Source: Anas platyrhynchos (taxonomy: Eukaryota > Chordata > Aves > Anseriformes > Anatidae). Taken from it: 64,000 nt of DNA. The notes below the pieces were generated by a model, which did no database searches, was not told where the DNA came from, and saw only the letters and a list, made by a program, of their open reading frames with translations. Both the position numbers and the translations under genes were made by a program. Below, piece after piece: positions 34,785 through 58,105 of this stretch. Where the stretch lies: NCBI RefSeq assembly GCF_047663525.1, contig NC_092621.1, positions 74,886,501 through 74,950,500 of the forward strand, read 5' to 3'. Within the stretch, counting starts at the first letter, position 1. Every line of letters starts with the position of its first letter.

Positions 34785-34945
34785 TCTCCAGCCATGGGGA
34801 CACTGGAGCATGCCTGCTTCGGCTAAATTATAGCCTGTAACTTTTCTACTTTAAAAAAAAAATCCGATCAAGCTATCTAGGTTAAATGGTGGAAACTTCT
34901 TGGTCTATGTAAATGAATACAATAAAGTGTAAATTCTACACTTTT
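34785..34945 (+). other. TXN: TXN 3'UTR
   Basis: A short 3'UTR of about 160 bases after TAA 34782-34784, ending shortly after AATAAA at 34921-34926. It includes an A-run at about 34852-34862. Confidence 0.8.
34921..34926 (+). terminator. TXN: TXN poly(A) signal AATAAA
   Basis: ATACAATAAAGTGTAAATTC is followed by T/G-rich sequence (CTTTTGGTTATTGCCTTGTGCTTGG), a good downstream element. Confidence 0.85.
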
Positions 34946-37900
34946 GGTTATTGCCTTGTGCTTGGGTGAAGATGTGAGCAAGTTCTTAATGTCACTGAGG
35001 TGCCAGTTCTGCTGTGCTAAAGGAATACTGTCTGGGTGCAAAGGCTCTTGTCAAGCAACAATCTAATACGGGGTTACTGCTGAGTATGGGAAGTGAGTGT
35101 TGAAAGGTATCACTGATGGTTCTTTAGGAGAAGACTGCTGGCACATCACCCAGGTGGTAGCTGCCACCCTCTGTCTGAAGGGTGGCTGTCTGGCTTGCAG
35201 GTACAAAAAGGTTAGCTTGGGAGTTGTAGAAAAGTGGGTATCACTGATATGGATGGCTTCTTTTTAGTTAAAGGTTCAATTCTCAAGCCTTATTTTAGGC
35301 TTAGAAGATAAGGTTATGTGTGTATTAAGCATGGTACAAGTACCTGAACATGCTACAAATTCTGCCAGGGAAGTAAGGTAGGATTTGAGGCTGCTGCCTT
35401 CCTGCCTTTGCAGTGTTGCCTTGCCACTGGGATATGATCTGGTTCTGTTGGCAGTGGTGTGCATATAGCCTCTGGGCTGGGCCGCTTGCTTGTTCCAGAT
35501 TACTGCCTAGGCGAAGGACTAACGAGGCAAAACTCATCATGTCTTAAGCCTGAGATATTTTAAATCTGTATATTCTTGTCTTCACTGAACTGATACACTG
35601 CGTTCTTACACTGCACTGGATATACCTTGTGCTAGACAGTAAACTGGACTCGACAGTCCTCCAGACCTGTCAGTTGTCCAGATTAATTAACGTGACAGCC
35701 TGTGTGTACTGTTTAACCGCCATTTTCAGAGTTACTGAGGACTGACTGCCTTGTTCCCTCCATATCAAAACATCTTTCTTGCTGGCCTGGGTGTTGTCTC
35801 CTGGGTAAGGCTCAGTAAACAAGGAAGCAGGGCTGTAGCTAGCAGCTACACCTAAGGCAGCAGTTTGGGGAGCTGTGTTGCTCACAGACTGTCACTGATG
35901 AAAACGCAGGCCTTCCTGCTACATCTGTCCACAAATGTGGAATGAGTGAGCCTCTTTGTGGTGAGCAGTGACTCAGATCACACTCACATCATAGGCATGC
36001 ATGAATTTCCTGGTGCTCAGGAGGGCTGTTTGCTGCCCATGCTCCCTGCTCAAAGGATTTTTCCATTCCCAAGAAGTGAGCACACCCTCTGAGGATGAGC
36101 CCTCAAGAATTGTGGATATAAGCTCTGGGTTTTGCTGATACAATGAGGAGCAGAATACTTTCCCTGCTGCTCTGGCTGTTTTACTGACAAATGCCTGTTA
36201 AGAGCAGGCAAAAGAACTGTTATTCAGAAATCATAATCATGTTAAATTTGAGGTAATGCTTTGTTTAACAGGATGCAGCTCTGAAATATTTAGGTAATAC
36301 AGAAGTGACGGCAAATTCAATTGGGAATGGGGCAGGATCAGGAAGGTCCCGTGAGTATGTCATGTGCTCAGAGGGCTGCAAAGTAGCTCTTGCAAGGACA
36401 GCAAATCTTCAGCTTCCTCTGCTGCAGTATTTTCAGTTTCTACAGGCAGGAGCATGGGCTTCAGCCTGCTGAGAATGTGTATGTTGCCCTGGTGTCATAA
36501 TTTGTGCTAGGATAGTTGATTTTATTCCAAGTAGCTGGTGTGGCGCTGTGTTTTATCTCTAGGATGAGAACAATGCTGACAGCACACCAATGTTTAGTTG
36601 TCACAGAGCAGCGCTCATGGGGAGCCATGCCTGCCCAGCTCCTTGTGCTGCCCCAGCAGGAGCAGGCTGGGGGTGTGCAGGGAGCTGGGAGGGGACACAG
36701 CCAGGACAGCATGGGGTGTCATGTGGGACAAACACTGGGGGATGCTGCTGATGGGGGCTGGGATTGGTGCTGTGGGTGGTGAGCAATTGCTTCGTGCTCT
36801 TATTCTTGCTTTTGTGTGCTCTTCTTGCTTTTATTCTCTTGTCATTGTTTTCCCTTTCTGTCCTATTAAGTGGTCTTTATCTCAGCCCACAAATTTTACC
36901 TTTTTTTCCTGGTTCTCGTTTCCATCCTACAGAGAGGGAATAAAGGGTGAGGGAAATGTGGTTTGGGAACAGCTGTGCTGCGTATAGCTGCCTGCTGGGT
37001 TAAACCACACCACCCAAATGCAGTGCTTCCAGGGAACCTCGCTGAAAACTTGGGGCATATACTCAAACACTGGCCTTCATGTGCTGGAGAACTCAATGAG
37101 TGTGGTTTTTGCTGGCTGAATGGAGCTGTCCTTCATTTGAAGGAACGAGACCCGTATTACCATATTTCAGAACATACAGCAGCTGGGTTGCTCTCCTTGA
37201 AATCATTTAGCTCTGGTGAGAAGCAGGGATGTGACCTGCTTTGATCCTGTGATCTGAGAAAATGCCTTTAAGGGGGAGACAGTAGATGACCAACTGACTT
37301 GAATGCACACCACATTTCTTACATATTTGGTGCAAAAAAAAAAAAAAAAAAAAAACATATAAAGGCTACTTCTGGGAGCAAGGGCTCCTTCAGGGAAGGA
37401 GTTATCCTCCCCTCAGGCAATGACTGCAGTCTCATTTTATTTGGCTATGAAGTGGCTGAGATCTGTGCCTTGCTGTCAAACCAGTAGGGCAAGAAGCTTT
37501 TCTCCTTGTGCCTGTTCTGTAGCTTCCAGCCTCAGAGTGGACTGGCCGACAGGAAGAAAAATACTTCCTCATGCACAGAAATTGCACGTGTGGCTGGGAT
37601 GGCTAGGCTTTACGAGGGACCTGTGAAAGGAAAACCAAGACAAAGGGGTTACAGAGAGTGGACAAGGGAAAAATGCAGGGTTAGACTGCGGTGAAATAGC
37701 CGTGCTCCTTAATTCCAGCCATGCTCCGAGCCCCCTGTGATATGCACTTGAGAAATAATTCTTGAGCAGAGACATCACTGCCATGTCTCTTGCAGTACTC
37801 AGCCTAACTTCACCTCCAGCTGACCATTACCTTTTCCTTCTTTCCCAGACCTGGATTATGTTAGGCTTGGATTTGATAGAATAGCATTTGAAATAGTTCT

Positions 37901-38560
37901 GATTTCTTGGTGTTTGTTCATCGTAGCTAACCAGCTGTAGCAGGGACAAAAAACAGCTTCTAATACCTTATCAAGCTACATGGTGTTCAATACTTGCCTA
38001 ATGCCAACCTCATAGCGGACAACTTCCCAACAACTTTGTTGTCCTTTAGTCCCGCGGATTTGGTAAGGATCAAGTAGAAGAGCTGAGGGAACTTTGAAAA
38101 ATTTGTGTGGTGTCAACAGGGAAATCCAAGTGGTGTTTCTCCTCCTCTCTGGAGGTGGTCCAGGCTGGTAAACAGAGAGGGTGCAGCAGCGTGAGAGCTG
38201 CATGAGGACTTGCTCCCACTTGCAGCTGGCTGAGAAAACAAGTTTGTGCCATGCAAGTCTCCACAAGGTGGCAGTAACTGTTTCTGTACTTTTTTTTTTT
38301 TATACACACACTCTGGGAATACCCTGTGCCTTTTCCTTTGTGTGCTGGGGTGCTGGTAGCTCTAGGTAATGGGCTGGAGGAGAGCAGGGGGCTTTCTAGA
38401 ACTTTTAGAAACTCTCGAACTCCTCTTCCTTTCCTGGGAAGCTTCTATCTTCAGTTTCAGAATGTTAACGTTAGACAAAGGGTGACAGCAAACAGTGTCT
38501 GCCGGCCCACAGTCCTTGTGCAATTGGATGGAAGACAGGCTGGACAGCAGTGATACTGCT
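34946..38560. other. Intergenic region between TXN and PTGR1 3' ends
   Basis: The two genes converge on this region. No recognisable exon or transposon was found. Contents are a poly-A of about 22 at 37334-37355, a T run at 38289-38301 and ordinary AT/GC mixed sequence. Short open frames on both strands have no domain or splice support. Confidence 0.6.
37334..37355. repeat. Poly-A tract
   Basis: About 22 A following GGTGC, in intergenic DNA. No poly(A) signal or coding-like sequence was recognised upstream. Confidence 0.8.
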
Positions 38561-38586
38561 AACACTGCCTAAAAGCACACAATGCA

Positions 38587-38592
38587 TTTATT
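38587..38592 (-). terminator. PTGR1: Candidate PTGR1 poly(A) signal
   Basis: On the minus strand this reads CCAATAAATGCATTGTGTGC, a good AATAAA with GT-rich sequence after it, about 1.4 kb beyond the PTGR1 stop. Other minus-strand AATAAA sites closer to the stop (39395-39400, 39450-39455) and at 38849-38854 could be used instead; the sequence alone does not decide. Confidence 0.5.
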
Positions 38593-38689
38593 GGCAGACA
38601 GGGCCTATCCCAGCACTGCACAGCTGTACCTTTGCTCTCCAGGGGACCCTGGCACCTTGTTAAAGGGCAGAAAAATACCAAGTTTTTGT

Positions 38690-38710
38690 GAACTTCAACC
38701 TGTGAAGTTC
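38690..38710. repeat. 8-bp perfect hairpin
   Basis: GAACTTCA, loop ACCTG, TGAAGTTC. It lies about 100 bases before the preferred PTGR1 poly(A) signal in transcript order, so it would be in the 3'UTR. No function is assigned. Confidence 0.6.
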
Positions 38711-39985
38711 AGAGGTGGAGCAGGGTTGTTGTTGTTGTTTTACACATAACACTATGTTTTTGTATTAGAACTACCTTGCAAAATCAACTGCAGCTCGTGA
38801 AGTGTAAGATCTGTACACTGAGCTGTACCTTTCCCTCGTGGTCAGTGTTTTATTACAAAGCAGGCTGAAGACAGAATTCTTCTGACAAATCATTTTACAA
38901 GGGACAGGAACCCCCTGTGGCTGTTTTTAGTTTGCTACAACTCCCAGCTTTACTTGAAACAACAGATCACGAAATTAGTGACCTTAAAACAATTCAGTAA
39001 TTTGGGACTTGCAAGTCTTCTGAAAATTTCTCAGTAAAGAATGGTGAAACAGAAGCAGGCTTCTAGATAGAAGATTTGAAACCTCCTGGCAACAAACTCC
39101 CTTTTTTTTTTTTAATGTTGTTCCACACTGTGCAGTGGTATTAATTTTCTCAGAGGCCAATTGAAAGCCACAGCATTGGAGCTAACACACACTGGTGCTC
39201 CTTTCCCTTCAGAAACCCCTATAAAGCAAGAAGCAACTCTCCTCTAGTAGTTGTTCTAAATCTTAAGTGATCTCTTCCTGTTGACAGATAGATCATCTAA
39301 CTCTGCCCCCATAAAGACTCTAGGGCCTTTTACAGTCTGTCTTCAGAGACCAATAACAAGAAAACAGAAATCAACAAGGAATTCCATATCTGTGTTTATT
39401 CTTCACCTGGAAAAAGAACTGTAACACAAGTGAAGTATCCATTAATAGGTTTATTATTTCTTTCTTTCTGTAGGCCCAGAATAACTAAGATGCCTATATT
39501 TCCTACTTTTTTTTTTTTTAATTGCCAGCCTTGTGAGGAAACTGAGAACAACTGCATAGTGTTAGCCTGATTGTTGCTCCCTAATATTGTTTACAAAATT
39601 ATATTCCCTCTTGCTGAGTTCTGGACCAAATCAATAGGTAAACAGTAGTCATCAGATATGCTATCAGCTGGGAAACCTTTCAGAGTGGCCTTTTTCTTCC
39701 TATTACTCATCTTAGATTTGCTCAAACTACTACTAAAACATAAAATTCTGATAAGGTTGAACAGTTTTAAGGCTTTTTTTCTGTAGCTTTGGGAAGCAAG
39801 TCTCAAGTTCTTCAAGAGCAAAGCCACTGGCATACTCTTACAGTTATCTGACCAATTACTAAGAGGTTATCTTCACCACCGTCCAACAAAAATAATGAAA
39901 TATGCTTTTTGAACAGCGAGTTAAAAGCACTTATCTGAACAGAATCACATTCTCCTTTGCCTGCCTTCCCAGGAATATGCGACCT

Positions 39986-52011
<12,026 letters not shown>

Positions 52012-52017
52012 TTTATT
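52012..52017 (-). terminator. Poly(A) signal of the GARIN-like gene, overlapping the stop codon
   Basis: On the minus strand, GAT GAG CAA TAA ACACG: the hexamer AATAAA (52017-52012) contains the TAA stop (52015-52013). No later signal is needed, so the 3'UTR would be only about 15-25 bases. Confidence 0.65.
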
Positions 52018-53384
52018 GCTCATCCCGTGGGGGCTTTGCTTTTCCAGCAACACCTGCCACGGAGGCCCGCCCGTGGGCCCACCACCGCCTCCAGAACGCC
52101 CTAATCCTCTGACTGCAGTTGCGACCTGCGGAGAGGGGGAGCACACATAAGGGGGGCACAGCCTGCCCCCTGCGCACAAATCCTGGCTCTGGGGGGTGCA
52201 CCCAGGCTCCAAGGGGCAGGATCTCACCAGAGGAAGGCTTCTTCTGTGCTGCTGGCACCTCCCGCAGCCTGCAAAAACAATAGCCCTGAGCAATGTCCCC
52301 CCACAACTCTTGCATGGCCTCACGCAGTGCTTCAGGCTCCTTCAACCCCTCTCCTGGCTGAATGGCCCCACTCACTCACTCACCTGTCACCTTTCCTGTG
52401 GCAGACCAACTTTGTCTGCTGCGTGGTGCTGGTCAGCAGGGCATCCTGGTTGCTGCTGAGGTGCTCTGCACAGGTTTGCTCGGGGATGACCTGGCAGAGG
52501 AAACCAAAGCGGGGCACAAGTTTAGGGCCTGCTAGGACCATTCCTTGCTGGCCAGTGGTGTCCCCCCTCCCCCCCCAGTGTCAGACCTCACCTCTGGGGT
52601 GCTGGCAGCAGGTGAGGTCTCGTCCATTTCTGCAGATGATGATTCTTGGTCCGTGGGCAGGACAATGCCAGCTCTCGTGTCCTCTTCTATTTCTGATGTA
52701 GAGGAGGCCCCCTCCATAGGCATGGCCCCCTCTGCGTGTGTGTTGAGGAGAGGAGGCGCCCTGGGTGCGTGGAGCACGCCTGCCAGCATGGCCCAGCAGA
52801 GGAAGAGGCCCTGAACACCGGGGCCAGGGCACAGCTGAAGAAATACCCTGCGGCCCGTGTGGAAACAGAGCTGCAGGCGCTCCTCGGAGAGCTCCTGCAC
52901 GGCCAGATTTACGCACTGCAGTGGAAGCAGCCTGGAGGAAAATCGAGTTACTGGGGTGCTCCCCCCCAGTTCCAGGGGACACGGCACAGCAGCAGACACA
53001 GCCCCTCTGGGGCTGCCCCACATCACGGCAGGGAGGGCAGGGAAGGTTGGTTATGGGGCCAGGCGGTACCTGGTGAGCTCCAGTCCCTCAGCTGGAGGGG
53101 CCGCAGGGGCAGCCAGGAGCAAGGTGTCGGGCATCGCTGCGCTGGGAGCAGTGCAGGCCACCCCCATGGTGATGAGGTGGACACGGTTTGTTACTGGAAG
53201 CATCTCCCCTCGCGGGCCAACCTGTGTGGGTGCAATTTGGTAGCACGGGAGCCTGCTTTCAGAGGCAGGATGTCTAACCTCTGCCCAGCCCTACCTGGAA
53301 GAAGTTGCTCTCAAACAACGGTGCGTTGCGCAGGAGGCCAAACTCCCCTGCCCGCAGCAGGCGTTTCAGGGGGCCTGGGGACAT
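52013..53384 (-). CDS. GARIN/FAM71-family (Golgi-associated RAB2 interactor)-like protein, six exons
   Basis: Exons in transcript order: 53384-53295, 53221-53070, 52931-52592, 52490-52384, 52268-52228 and 52125-52013. They have GT/AG borders, matching phases and 843 coding bases, giving 280 residues. Residues 14-40 read FGLLRNAPLFESNFFQV followed by GPRGEML, then TNRVHLITMGVACTAP (41-56) and PDTLLLAAP. From about residue 81, RLLPLQCVNLAVQELSEERL leads into FHTGRRVFLQLCPGPG. This order matches the RAB2B-binding region of GARIN/FAM71 proteins as I know them. After it come an acidic Ser/Glu-rich stretch (about 145-190) and a basic C-terminus ending KPPRDEQ. Known members bind GTP-RAB2 at the Golgi, often in testis. 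The member cannot be named. An earlier start (54586) is possible. I recall no human 9q family member. Confidence 0.72.
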
Positions 53385-53502
53385 GGCTCTCTCAGCACGC
53401 TGTGCCTCTGAGAAGCACGTGTGGGTTTCTGCTGGCCTCGCCGGGTGGATCACTGCTCCGTCACAACACTCCTGGGGTTCAGCCTTCACCTTTTGTACCC
53501 AC

Positions 53503-53627
53503 ACAGCTGCCACCCTGCTTGGGACTGATGCCTCAGTGCTGCAAAGCAGCTTTTTGTGTCGGTGAGAGCATCAGCGATCTCTGTGACATCAGTGCTCTGC
53601 CACATCCAAGAGGGGTGGCACTCATGG
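53503..53627 (-). other. Second exon-like open segment upstream of the GARIN-like gene
   Basis: On the minus strand TTTGTCTCAG is followed by HECHPSWMWQSTDVTEIADA and then LTDTKSCFAALRHQ, ending KR at AG/GTGAAG. Good acceptor and fair donor. The reading phase (starts phase 1, ends phase 2) fits neither the segment at 53741-53868 nor the next GARIN-like exon as drawn. Not recognised. Confidence 0.25.
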
Positions 53628-53740
53628 GCTGAGACAAAGACAGTGTAACGATGAGAAATGACAGAAAATGAAGGGAAAACAAGGATAACAGAATAAAAAA
53701 AGCAAGTGATGCACAACGCAATTACTCACCGCCCACCAAA

Positions 53741-53868
53741 CAATGCTCGGCCAGTCCCTGAGCAGCAGCAGCCCCCCTGCCAACCCTCTTAGTTTTACTG
53801 TCTCACACAACACCTCGTGGCATGGGACACCCCTTTGGCCATTTGAGGTCAGCTGTTCCCTCCCTGGC
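53741..53868 (-). other. Exon-like open segment upstream of the GARIN-like gene
   Basis: On the minus strand CCTGCCAG is followed by about 43 open codons (REQLTSNGQRGVPCHEVLCE, then TVKLRGLAGGLLLLRDWP) up to GTGAGT at 53740. Borders and composition look like an exon, but the product is not recognised and the phase does not join cleanly to its neighbours. It may be a 5'UTR exon, an exon of an unrecognised transcript, or chance. Confidence 0.25.
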
Positions 53869-54240
53869 AGGGCAGCACACAAAGCTGGAAAGTCCTTGGC
53901 TCCACACCCAAGATGAAAATATTAAAAATACCCGATAGGAAAGAATAACTTAGAAGCCCACAGGTAAGAGCGAAACGAGAATACTGCAGGTGACCTGGAC
54001 AGACAAACAGTGCCAAAGGTCCTCAGTCGTGACTTCCTGGGGACCAAAGGCTTCTTTATAGAGCTTTCTCTACTGTCCCTTGATACAGTCCAAACACATG
54101 CTGTACCATCATGAATTGCAAAACTTCATCAGAGCTATTGAGACATACCACGGCACAGCAGTTCAGCTTCCTTCATTTGCAGGGACATGCCTGCATGAGA
54201 AATGTTTCCTTTGCTTTATTTTACAGCTGCCAAAGCTAAC

Positions 54241-54258
54241 TTTTTTTTTTTTTTTTTA
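54241..54258. repeat. Poly-T tract
   Basis: About 18 T in sequence without other recognised features. Confidence 0.75.
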
Positions 54259-54559
54259 AGTTACATTCACCTTAGATTTCAACATTTAATTGAAACTCTA
54301 AACTTGACTACATCAAACAAGGTATTCTGTTTCAGAGGAGAAGGACAGAGGCTTGTATTTGATGTTGTAAAGTCATTGCAGAACTTCAAGGCTAACTAAG
54401 CCCAGCAGGTGAGGGCTCCCTCCCTCATTCTGCTGTCCATTACCTAACCTCTACAAAGGTTAAGCACCCCAGACCCTTGTCATGCCCTAATGAGACAACT
54501 CTGGCCCTCTCTGCTGTACTGCTTTGAGTACACATCAGGGAATTTACACATATACTTAC

Positions 54560-54586
54560 CTGTGCCTGCAACTCCTCTGAGGCCAT
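54560..54586 (-). CDS. Candidate first coding exon of the GARIN-like gene (MASEELQAQ)
   Basis: On the minus strand, AACATGG opens a nine-codon frame, MASEELQAQ, that ends exactly at a strong donor, CAG/GTAAGTATATG. The ATG has A at -3 and G at +4. The exon ends in phase 0. An acceptor in the GARIN-like gene at 53400 (GAGGCACAG) followed by CGT GCT GAG AGA GCC ATG would keep frame and give a 294-residue protein. An acceptor (GTTACAG) lies 11 bases before the ATG, suggesting a further noncoding exon ending near 54694 (CTCAG/GTAGGC). Confidence 0.4.
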
Positions 54587-54759
54587 GTTCTGAATTTCTG
54601 TAACATTACAAGTGCAGATTCATCTTTGAATGAGCTCCTGCTCGTGATACATGCAACCAGCTTCAAGAAGGAAACTCACTGCTCCAGCCTACCTGAGACA
54701 CAGCTGTTATCTGGAGGTCTGCACGTTAGACAAATTCATTACCATCGCAGTGTATCTGT

Positions 54760-57700
54760 ATTAAGGAGACTGAAACAGATACATGGAACAGATTAAAGGA
54801 TAAGAGAACAGGAGCATCCTTGGATAACGCCGTCCTAGGCCTGCCAGATGCCACAAAAGACAAGCTGTTCTCCTGGTGGTGCTTGCTGCTGACAGATTTG
54901 TCTCTAACAGCTGATAGTCACTGACTAGTTCAGTGAACTCTGAGACATTTCCTACAATCTGTAGACAATCTGTGTATCTTCCTGTCCTGCTTTCCTTCCT
55001 TCCTCCTTCTCTCCCTCTATACTCTTGCTTTCTCACCCAGATGTTCCCAGTGTCTCATAAGGCACATATCTTCAGCCACCGTGGCGCTTCCAGGGTTTCT
55101 TCTTCCATCCTTTTTACTGTTTCAAAGTTCATCACCTACGGAAAATATTAATTGAAAATGAAATGCATACATATGAAGCTTACACAGTATAAGCCCTCCT
55201 TCCCTGTGGAAACAAGGTAAAATGCAGTCCCCGTTTCAAGTTTACATGCAGTCTACCACAAGCAAACTTGGGAGAGTGATAACAAGAATTACATTTTCCA
55301 CTGGCATTTAAAACATTGCAGATTTGTAGACCTGAATAAAAAAATGATCCCTCCACCACCACCTCCCTTCCTCCCTTCTTAGCCTGCCTACCTCCCTTTG
55401 TCTAGTTCAGCCCCTTTGCTTTGTGAAGAGCTGGGCCTCTCCAAATCTTCATGGGAGCGTTGTCATGGTGATTCCCTGAGGCTGCTTTACTAATCTTTTA
55501 CACAAGTGGAGACCCGGAAAACAATAGCTCTTCAAGCTTGTTGCTCTGGCAGAGGAGTTTGCCATTAGAAAACTCACTGTGCAATATCCTATTTCCTTAT
55601 GCACTGAGGTGGATTGCAGACTATTTTGGGTCTCACTCTCTACTTCAGGATCCTTGTTCTCAAAGGATTCTTCATGAGAACATCAGCTTAAGCAGATACA
55701 CACTTTCCACCTCAGACAAAGACTTTAGTACTAACATAGGGAGAAAACAAAACAAAACAATATAAGAAAAAACACCACCACAAGAAACACCAAAACCCTA
55801 ATAAGAACCAACCTTTATTCTAGACTAGAAATACACTTTGGTCTCAGTTATCTGGCAGAAGGAATACAAGAATTTCTAAATTGCCGGCCTAATATTTGAT
55901 CTGGTGTTAAACCTTTGTTCTTGCTTCCCTTCCCAAACTGCAAGATTTATGAATTTCAATGTGCGAATCAAACTTTGAGTAACAGAGTGGATTTACCAGT
56001 TAACGTGTGGTCCAAAAAGTCCAAGGAAACTGAACCACAACGAACTCTAGTGGATCTCAGATGCTATTGCTCGGTGCAAGGAAATTTGTATCTGCTTTAG
56101 ACTGAGAAACTTTTTTTTTTATTAATAACATTTAAGCAAGTCATCCTACATAAAGACAGCCAAGAATCAGTGATAAACTGATCATTGACACAATCTCCTA
56201 CAGTACAGAAATAGCCAGATGGTGATATAAAACGGTGCACAAATGCATAATAAATTAGAGAACTGGCCAGGTTGATGGACCTGAAGAATTGTGCTCAGTG
56301 GTACAAAATCCTTAGGGATCATATCAGGAGCAATAATGACTGGGACAGTGGGTAGAGTACACCATTAGGAGGTCCGTGTGCTGTAACACATTGGGAAGAA
56401 CAGTCAACATGCCTCAGAGCAGGCATGCTACTGCAAGGAGCTCAGCAGGCTGAAGAAATGGATTAACTAGAACCTTGACAAGTTCAACAGCTACTGCAAA
56501 GTAGCCCCTGCAAAGGGCAAGACAAGCTAAGCATGGGCTGGATGGAGTGCAACTTAACAGCCAACAACCAGGAGGTTGTCCTGGTGCACAAAAAGAGCAT
56601 GGGGGTGAGCAGCATGTCCTTGCTGCAAAGAAGGCTGCATCCCAGGATGTGTGTAGAGGTGTGCAGCCAGCAGGCTCAAGGGGCTGACCCATCCCCACCA
56701 CACTGAACTTGAACTCAGCTGCACCTGGACTGTAGCTGATCTGCTTGGTCTGGCTTTGACCATGTGCTCAGACCAAAAGACTCTCAGAAGTTCCTACCAA
56801 ACTAAATTATTCTATGAATACATAATGGCAACTTGCACTCACAACTCATAATTAGCTTCCTGTACAAGAAGGAGTGTTTACTTGGTATAAACAACCACAA
56901 GCATTAACACCCAATGAACTAAAACTAATATAACATCGTAACTTTCCTTGCCCCTAATATTTATTTTGCTTGTTTCTGCTTATTATTTAGAACAGGTTTC
57001 CACATGACACTCTTCAAAACAGCTGAAGAAACAGAAAAATTTCATGAGAGATTTACTCTGGTTGAACACACCCTAATGTCTTTCACCAGAACGGAGCCCT
57101 CAGAAAGAAAAACAAACAATTATCTCCTCCCAACTATCAATAGCATCATAGCTTGATTTGCAAAGAAATCCCAAACCCTTACAATTATAATATTTGTCCA
57201 CACAAAAGACTTAGTGCTTCATCTCATGAAATAAAAAAACAGTGCTGTATTTTATGTATCTACTGTAACGTGCTTTCAATGTTTAGATTCATCAACTGCC
57301 AGCACACTAGTGATTTAAAAAAAAAAAAAAAACAACAAAAAAAATACTTTCTGAGCTGGTTGTATCATTAACTTGTGTTTTACTACCATGTACTTAATAA
57401 AATCAACCCCCTTCCTAATTCCTAAAATAATCCTGTTTTAAAGAAACGAAGCTATACTGTATGTTTGCTTTGCCAGAATATTTAGTTAAGACTTCAGAGT
57501 TAGGAAAGGTATCTGCCATACGTTTGGTATAATACACAATCACATAATAGAATTGAAAATTCTCAATAATAAACAGCTGCTATAAACATAATTTCCTTCC
57601 TCAGTAAACATGCTATATCCACAGCGACAAGATAACTGCAGATCAAATAGCTGCATTTTTTCAAAATTGAAAATTGGCATTAAAACATTCTACCATGACA

Positions 57701-58050
57701 CCAAATAAAGTACTCAACTTTTACGGCTTACTTTTACACTTCAGAAAGGATAAAGCTGTCTCTCCTGTACATGTCACCTGCAAGCAGAGAACATACATGG
57801 TTATCTTTACAGTTGGAAGCTTCTCATACCAGAAGCGGTTCCTCCTTATTTCATGTTTCTTACTCAGGTTTCAGGAGGAGAAGGAACTGCTGGAGCAGCT
57901 ACACCAGGGCTCACAGCCCCCAGCATGATTCACCACTCAGCAACCACTCTGGCCCTTTGATGAGCAAGCAGGTGCTGCCTGCAGCCTGGCACAAGCAGCT
58001 GCTTCTCACAGAAACCAATCTGGATCTGGTCTTCAGGCAACAAACACTCA
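54760..58050. other. Intergenic region between the GARIN-like gene and SMC2, left part
   Basis: No gene was recognised. An old repeat may lie at 56265-56710, where phrases such as GACAAGTTCAACAGCTACTGCAAAGT and TTGCTGCAAAGAAGGCTGCA are reminiscent of a degraded LINE/CR1 copy; this is weak. A short open stretch after an acceptor-like site near 57869 (FQEEKELLEQLHQGSQPPA, then stop) has no partner exon. The remainder is AT-rich sequence with A runs (57317-57333). Confidence 0.5.
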
Positions 58051-58063
58051 AGCATGCCCGACA

Positions 58064-58067
<4 letters not shown>

Positions 58068-58104
<37 letters not shown>
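58068..58104 (-). repeat. 37-nt poly-T, possibly the poly(A) tail of a minus-strand retrocopy
   Basis: An uninterrupted run of 37 T on the plus strand. Sequence to its right (58105-58330) would be the body of a minus-strand insertion and holds an open frame running into the tail. No AATAAA was found close to the tail and no clear target-site duplication was identified. Long pure tracts usually indicate a recent insertion or a slippage-prone site. Confidence 0.55.

Positions 58105-58105
<1 letters not shown>

Noticed and set aside
52532-53026. 164-residue unspliced minus-strand frame read as a single gene
   Set aside because: Its middle is the GARIN-like third exon; the two ends run into introns past clear AG and GT borders.
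52736-53632. 298-residue open frame on the plus strand
   Set aside because: It is antisense to the GARIN-like exons, which have splice signals, phase continuity and family motifs; GC-rich exons commonly leave the opposite strand open.
54202-54399. 65-residue plus-strand frame with a phenylalanine run
   Set aside because: It contains the poly-T tract; no domain or splice support.
56265-56710. Possible old LINE or retroviral copy
   Set aside because: Only a few phrases resemble CR1; no frame, tail or end could be established, so it is mentioned only under the intergenic entry.
57869-57930. Acceptor followed by FQEEKELLEQLHQGSQPPA and a stop, resembling a terminal coding exon
   Set aside because: No partner exon, promoter or poly(A) signal on the same strand was found; about 19 codons are too few to support a gene.
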